Of a stretch of DNA of 42,240 nt, positions 38,056-42,240 are shown one piece after another (position 1 is the first letter of the stretch; the number at the start of each line of letters is the position of its first letter). This stretch comes from F23-D06 sp947167635. GTDB lineage: Bacteria > Bacteroidota > Bacteroidia > Bacteroidales > WCHB1-69. The position numbers and the translations under genes are program-made. The stretch lies in contig CAMVIT010000025.1 in assembly GCA_947167635.1 (NCBI GenBank), positions 1-42,240 on the forward strand, written 5' to 3'. Below the pieces are notes generated by a model. That model had not been told where the DNA came from. It worked only from the letters and a program-made list of their open reading frames with translations, and did no database searches.

Positions 38056-39429
38056 ATGCATTTCCATCCCATCACTATTGCTGATCGCCCGATTTTCCTA
38101 AAATATTTTCAGGATGACCGCACCACTTGTGACTGGACCTTCGCCAATCTCTTTTGCTGGCAGGATCATTACAAGATGGAATGGGCGGAAAGGGAATCGT
38201 GGCTGATTATCCGTTGCCATCTCAATGGCGAACGCCGCATCGGCTATATGGTCATTGACATTGATGACACGCATCCCTACAGCGAGATTGTACCTTTGTT
38301 GGCGCGGGAGGCGGATGAGCACGGACACCCCCTGATGCTCGTCAGCTTCAGTGAGCGCGAGTGCGGCCAGCTGCTGTCACAGTGCCCCGACTCCTTTGTG
38401 CTGGACCGCAATCGGGATTTGGAGGACTATGTCTATAGCCGCGCGGAACTGGCCGAGTTGCGTGGGCGGAAGTTTGCGCCCAAACGCAACCATGTCAACA
38501 AGTTCACGCGCCTTTATGACTATACTTACGGAGCTCTTACGCGTGCGGACTTTGACGAGTGCCTCCGTTTGGAGAGTGTATGGCGCGGGCAGCATGGTGA
38601 TTCCTCCGACGGGCCTTCAGCCGAGCAGCAGGCCATCCGCCATGCCTTCGACCATTTCGAGGAGCTGCAGCTTCTTGGCGGTGTGCTGCGCGTGGATGGC
38701 CATATCGTGGCCTTTACATACGGCTCCCGGCTCAATGACCACACCTTTTGCACGCATGTGGAGAAGGCCGACACTTCATACGACGGTGCGTACGCCATGA
38801 TCAACCACCTTTTCGCTCGGTATTTGCCGCCTCAATATACGCTTGTCAACCGGGAAGAGGACTTGGGACTACCCGGCCTGCGCAAGGCCAAGCTTTCCTA
38901 CATGCCTGTCAATATGGCTCCCAAAATACTGGCTCTCCATCTGACATCCGACATGCGCGACATCCTCCATGTGTGGCAAGTCTGCTTTGGTGACGAGGAC
39001 ACTTTTGTGCACAGCTTCCTTGTCCGCTATTATTTTCCCGATTGTACTTTTGTGCGTCGTGACGGCGGGCATGTGGTTTCCATGGCATTCGTGATCCCTT
39101 GCATCACGGAGTTGGGCCCCACTGCGTACTTGTACGGCATCGCCACGCTGCCTGGGTATCGTGGCAAGGGACTTGCCCGCGAGGTGATTCACGAAGCCGT
39201 CACGGCTGCCCGTAGTTGCGGTTTCGCCGCCGCCATGCTTATTCCTGCCGAGCCGGCATTGAAGCCATACTATCAGCAGTTTGGCTTTATCGACAGTGAC
39301 ATACCCGTCATCTTTACCAATGAACTGGACCTCGGTACCGGTGACGACACCAGAAATCGGGCCATGGTCGCACCTTTTTCGGAGGGCATCGCCTTGCCCG
39401 ATGAGATTTCTTGCCTGGCCAGTTTGTAG
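38056..39429 (+). CDS. DUF2156 (phosphatidylglycerol lysyltransferase-like) and GNAT acetyltransferase fusion
   Basis: 457 residues. Residues 1 to about 295 match the DUF2156 C-terminal type of lysylphosphatidylglycerol synthase domain: FANLFCWQDHY near 30, KRNHVNKFTRLYDY near 143, GAYAMINHLFARYL near 243, NREEDLGLPGLRKAKLSYMP near 267. Residues about 300-440 are a GNAT domain with the acetyl-CoA loop YLYGIATLPGYRGKGLAREVI. DUF2156 proteins are often aminoacyl or acyl transferases; neither substrate can be read. The two units sit in one uninterrupted frame. No signal peptide or membrane helices, unlike MprF. A strong inverted repeat follows the stop. Confidence 0.85.
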   Translation: MHFHPITIADRPIFLKYFQDDRTTCDWTFANLFCWQDHYKMEWAERESWLIIRCHLNGERRIGYMVIDIDDTHPYSEIVPLLAREADEHGHPLMLVSFSERECGQLLSQCPDSFVLDRNRDLEDYVYSRAELAELRGRKFAPKRNHVNKFTRLYDYTYGALTRADFDECLRLESVWRGQHGDSSDGPSAEQQAIRHAFDHFEELQLLGGVLRVDGHIVAFTYGSRLNDHTFCTHVEKADTSYDGAYAMINHLFARYLPPQYTLVNREEDLGLPGLRKAKLSYMPVNMAPKILALHLTSDMRDILHVWQVCFGDEDTFVHSFLVRYYFPDCTFVRRDGGHVVSMAFVIPCITELGPTAYLYGIATLPGYRGKGLAREVIHEAVTAARSCGFAAAMLIPAEPALKPYYQQFGFIDSDIPVIFTNELDLGTGDDTRNRAMVAPFSEGIALPDEISCLASL

Positions 39430-39433
39430 AGAG

Positions 39434-39460
39434 TGTTTGCGGCACTGGATGCCGCAAACA
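39434..39460. terminator. Perfect 11-pair hairpin after the DUF2156-GNAT gene
   Basis: Arms TGTTTGCGGCA (39434-39444) and TGCCGCAAACA (39450-39460), loop CTGGA. Five bases past the stop at 39429. There is no T-run, so probably a terminator of weak form or an mRNA-end stabiliser. Confidence 0.55.
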
Positions 39461-39580
39461 TAATAAGCGTTGGAATAGCCCGTCTTTGTTGTTTCTTCAG
39501 GTCAACTGCTATATCATTCCCTTTTTCAAGCGACAGCCCGGGAGTGTGGATCCGGCTCTGAACCCTATTTTTTTTTTTCG

Positions 39581-39588
39581 TACTTTTG
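39581..39588 (+). promoter_or_regulatory. -7 promoter box TACTTTTG for the NfnAB fusion
   Basis: Exact TAnnTTTG match, 32 bases upstream of the ATG at 39621. Confidence 0.6.
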
Positions 39589-39620
39589 CACCCTCGTATC
39601 CCAACTAAATATTTGGCATC

Positions 39621-41873
39621 ATGTATAAAATCGTCAAGAAACAAGAACTCGGACAAGACACCTATTTGATTGAAGTTGAAGCCCCGAAGATCGCTTTGGC
39701 CGCCCTTCCCGGCCAGTTTGTCATCGTCAAGGCTGATGAACACGCCGAACGCATTCCCTTGACGGTGAGCGATGCCGATCTTCAGGACGGAACCATCGCT
39801 TTGGTGGTGAAAACCATAGGTTACTCCACTCGCAAGATGGTGACTTTTGAAGTGGGACAATCTTTTCAGGATGTGGTAGGTCCTCTTGGCCGGCCGTCGG
39901 AGTTTATACACCGGCCGATGGAGGAGCTTCGGAGATCGCGTTACTGTTTCATCGCGGGCGGTGTCGGCATCGCGCCGATATTCCCCTTGGTCAAATGGAT
40001 GGCACAGCATCGGTTGGAATGTGATGTCATCATCGGAGCCCGCACAGAATCATTGTTGTTCTATGTGGAGAAGTTGCGTGCCATAAATCCCAACCTGTAC
40101 ATTGCCACCGATGACGGCAGTGCGGGTTTCAAGGGAAATGTGACAGACATGTTGGGACATTTGGTGGAACAGGAGGGACGTCATTATGACGAGATCACGG
40201 CCATCGGTCCGATGATCATGATGAAGTTCGTGGCCCGCAAGGCCGCAGCTCTGAACATCCCTTGCGTGGCCAGCCTCAACGCCTTGATGGTGGATGGCAC
40301 GGGCATGTGCGGTGCCTGCCGCGTCAGCGTAGGCGGCGAAACCAAATTCACATGCGTCGATGGACCTGAGTTTGACGCCTCCTTGATTGATTTCGACGAG
40401 TGCATGCGCCGTCAGGCCATGTACGACCACATAGAGGAACACAAGCACAAAGATTGCCAGTGCTGGGAGACATCCCCCGTTGTGCCGGAATCTGCAAAAA
40501 CCCAGGGCCGTGTGCCGGTGCGCGAGCAGCCTGCTGAGCAACGTCGCCAGAACTTTGAGGAGGTCTGCTACGGCTACAATGAGCAGGAGGCCATGGCGGA
40601 AGCCAAGCGTTGCCTTAACTGCAAGAGGCCGCAGTGCGTATCCGGTTGCCCTGTGCAAATCAACATACCCGCCTTCATCCACGCTGTGGCGGAAGGAAAT
40701 TTCGCCGAGGCTGCGCGCATCATCAACGAGGATTCCGCCCTGCCCGCTGTCTGCGGGCGTGTGTGTCCGCAGGAGACACAGTGCGAGGGCAAGTGTGTTC
40801 TCGGTCGCAAGGGCGAACCCGTGGCCATCGGGAAGTTGGAGCGCTTTGTGGGCGACTGGTCACGGGAGCACAAGCTCACTTTTGCCAAGCCGGCTTCCGA
40901 CAACGGCCGCAAGGTGGCTGTCATCGGCAGCGGCCCGTCGGGACTCACTTGTGCCAAGGAACTGCGGATGAAGGGCTACAACGTCACCGTCTTCGAGGCC
41001 CTGCACGAGTTCGGCGGCGTCTTGGTGTACGGCATCCCCGAGTTCCGTCTTCCCAAGAAAAAGGTGGTCCGACCCGAAGTCGAGAATGTCAAGAAGCTGG
41101 GCGTGCGCTTTGAGAGCGATATTGTCATAGGGCGCACTGTGACGGTGGACGACTTGCTGACCCAGTGGGGCTATGATGCCATCTACTTGGGCACTGGTGC
41201 GGGATTTCCGAACTTTTTGGGCGTGGAGGGGGAGAATCTATGTGGTGTGGTCTCGGCCAACGAGTTTTTGACACGAAACAATCTGCTGTTTTCGTATAAG
41301 GAGGGTTACGAGACCCCCAACTTCGTGGGACGTCATGTCGTCGTGGTCGGTGGTGGAAACGTGGCCATGGATGCCGCGCGCACGGCCATTCGCCTCGGTG
41401 CGGAGGTTTCCATTGTTTATCGTCGTTCCGAAGAGGAGTTGCCGGCACGCGCCGAGGAGGTGCACCATGCCAAGGAGGAGGGCGTGCAGTTCAACCTGCT
41501 CTGCAACCCTGTGCGCATATTGGGCGACGAAAAAGGCTGGGTGCGCGGTATGACCTGCATTCGCATGGAGTTGGGCGAACCCGATGCCTCCGGCAGAAGA
41601 CGTCCGGTTCCCATTCCGGGCTCTGAATTCACCCTTGACGCAGACATGGCCATCATAGCCGTGGGTACTTCCCCAAATCCGTTGGTGGCTTCCACCACGC
41701 AGGGATTGAACGTGAACCGTCACGGATGCGTCACTGCCGATGAGCGTGGAAGGACCTCGCATCCGAAGATCTTCGCGGGTGGCGATATCGTGACCGGCGC
41801 GGCCACCGTCATCCTTGCCATGGGCGCTGGCAAAGAGGCCGCCAAAGCCATCGATGAGTATCTGATGGGATAG
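39621..41873 (+). CDS. Fused NfnAB-type NADH-dependent ferredoxin:NADP+ oxidoreductase / glutamate synthase small chain-like protein
   Basis: 750 residues. Residues 1 to about 285 are a ferredoxin-reductase-like (PyrK/SudB/NfnA) unit: FAD-binding N-terminus, FIAGGVGIAPIFPLV near 110, and a [2Fe-2S] site with Cys230, Cys233 and Cys245 in CGACRVSVGGETKFTC. Residues about 300-750 are a GltD/NfnB-like unit: [4Fe-4S] Cys sets C331/C334/C339/C343 and C378/C382/C388/C392, Rossmann FAD motif GSGPSG at 436, and a second nucleotide motif GGGNVAMDAARTAI near 577. The pair matches NfnAB, which bifurcates electrons between NADH, ferredoxin and NADP+. The fusion is known in Bacteroidales, where it is often annotated as DHOD-B/glutamate synthase. 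Ferredoxin could be its partner. Confidence 0.92.
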   Translation: MYKIVKKQELGQDTYLIEVEAPKIALAALPGQFVIVKADEHAERIPLTVSDADLQDGTIALVVKTIGYSTRKMVTFEVGQSFQDVVGPLGRPSEFIHRPMEELRRSRYCFIAGGVGIAPIFPLVKWMAQHRLECDVIIGARTESLLFYVEKLRAINPNLYIATDDGSAGFKGNVTDMLGHLVEQEGRHYDEITAIGPMIMMKFVARKAAALNIPCVASLNALMVDGTGMCGACRVSVGGETKFTCVDGPEFDASLIDFDECMRRQAMYDHIEEHKHKDCQCWETSPVVPESAKTQGRVPVREQPAEQRRQNFEEVCYGYNEQEAMAEAKRCLNCKRPQCVSGCPVQINIPAFIHAVAEGNFAEAARIINEDSALPAVCGRVCPQETQCEGKCVLGRKGEPVAIGKLERFVGDWSREHKLTFAKPASDNGRKVAVIGSGPSGLTCAKELRMKGYNVTVFEALHEFGGVLVYGIPEFRLPKKKVVRPEVENVKKLGVRFESDIVIGRTVTVDDLLTQWGYDAIYLGTGAGFPNFLGVEGENLCGVVSANEFLTRNNLLFSYKEGYETPNFVGRHVVVVGGGNVAMDAARTAIRLGAEVSIVYRRSEEELPARAEEVHHAKEEGVQFNLLCNPVRILGDEKGWVRGMTCIRMELGEPDASGRRRPVPIPGSEFTLDADMAIIAVGTSPNPLVASTTQGLNVNRHGCVTADERGRTSHPKIFAGGDIVTGAATVILAMGAGKEAAKAIDEYLMG

Positions 41874-42048
41874 ATTTGGCGGTGGTTGGAGGTTGGTGGA
41901 TCATTTTTGGGGACAAGGGCAAGGACAAATAGAATATCAGCTTGTTATAATAAAATTGAGGCACACTATTTTCAGTATGCTTACATTATTAATCGAGTTT
42001 TTTGGGTTTCACAGCTTCATTGACGTAGAAGTAATTCGTGTTACCAAC

Positions 42049-42071
42049 AGTGATCAGTGAAGAGTGATCAG
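42049..42071 (+). repeat. Three heptamers AGTGATC, AGTGAAG, AGTGATC
   Basis: Uninterrupted 7-base register, then AG. The same period as the AGTTAAR and GGCYAAY arrays elsewhere but a different word. Confidence 0.75.
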
Positions 42072-42119
42072 AAGGGGATTGGGTGAGGAAATGCGCTGCG
42101 GTGGCTACAACCGCCCATC

Positions 42120-42137
42120 CATCCCCGTTAGGGGATG
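42120..42137. repeat. Small intergenic hairpin CATCCCC-GTTA-GGGGATG
   Basis: Perfect 7-base arms and a 4-base loop, no T-run. A partial second copy of CCCCGTAGGG type lies near 42177-42187. Same style of short stem as the hairpins at 6508-6564 and 11416-11558. Confidence 0.7.
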
Positions 42138-42240
42138 CATATCTGTAGCCGATGGCGTTCCCCCGCGTGTCCCCACATCCCCGTAGGGTAGGCTGCTCAA
42201 AAAATAGTTTGTTTTTTTGGCAATCGCAGACATTTCAACC

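Larger units (their letters stand above)
41989..42234 (-). pseudogene. Open minus-strand frame in the repeat-bearing tail: gene end or remnant
   Basis: 81 codons without a stop from TAA at 41989-41991 up to a TGA at 42235-42237. There is no ATG in the frame, so it is either a fragment, a remnant, or a frame that reads through repeats. The distal end reads Val-Gly-Asn-Thr-Asn-Tyr-Phe-Tyr-Val-Asn-Glu-Ala-Val-Lys-Pro-Lys-Lys-Leu-Asp-stop, which looks like a genuine C-terminus; upstream it passes through the hairpin (42120-42137) and heptamer (42049-42071). The 41874-42240 stretch has no other gene I can support. Confidence 0.3.

Noticed and set aside
39430..39620. Short frame after the DUF2156-GNAT gene
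   Set aside because: It begins inside the preceding gene in another frame and runs across the hairpin; no family features.

Overview
The window reads as a chromosomal segment of an anaerobic member of the Bacteroidota, most likely the Bacteroidales. The evidence is the repeated TAnnTTTG promoter box of that phylum ahead of many genes, a near absence of Shine-Dalgarno sequences, several type IX secretion (T9SS) cargo signals, a PorW/SprE-type T9SS lipoprotein, an LpxK gene (Gram-negative lipid A), and anaerobic redox enzymes (2[4Fe-4S] ferredoxin, flavodiiron protein, Nfn-type transhydrogenase). I see no rRNA, tRNA, CRISPR array, insertion sequence or prophage. Most of the window is compact housekeeping DNA.

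Layout. 1-6359: a secreted DUF4476 protein, a small unknown protein, a secreted glycoside hydrolase 3 plus beta-lactamase-fold fusion, tsaB, a tandem universal stress protein and purE. 6360-11853: an accessory-looking locus with two secreted T9SS cargo genes, the first split by a frameshift, the second changing base composition abruptly in mid-gene. It is bracketed by two repeat-rich intergenic regions holding heptamer tandem repeats and small hairpins. 11854-17595: a PadR/PspC pair, a FISUMP-domain secreted protein, a phosphodiester glycosidase-like protein, an ECF sigma factor with a membrane partner that ends in a T9SS sorting domain, and a DUF4837 lipoprotein. 17709-24543: dprA, mutS, ferredoxin, pnp, rpsO. 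24673-26933: a glycosyltransferase, a steroid 5-alpha-reductase family membrane enzyme and a lipoprotein with a Rieske-like C-terminus. 26942-30754: a minus-strand operon M23 peptidase - phoH - lpxK - purine nucleoside phosphorylase. 30893-32946: dCMP deaminase, radical SAM protein, riboflavin synthase. 33004-38002: PorW/SprE, bactofilin, AtpZ, a small membrane protein, flavodiiron protein. 38056-41873: a DUF2156-GNAT fusion and an NfnAB-type fusion. 41874-42240: a repeat-bearing tail with an open minus-strand frame that leaves the window.

How the genes fit together. The recurring theme is cell-surface export through T9SS: a machinery component (PorW), type A and type B cargo, and a sigma/anti-sigma-like pair whose membrane partner carries the same C-terminal signature as cargo. 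Ferredoxin, the Nfn-type fusion and the flavodiiron protein fit an anaerobe that balances ferredoxin and pyridine nucleotides and removes oxygen. The most unusual material is the 6.4-11.8 kb locus with its repeat flanks, and the T9SS-domain sigma-factor partner. No wholly new system can be proved from sequence alone; the candidates are listed with tests.
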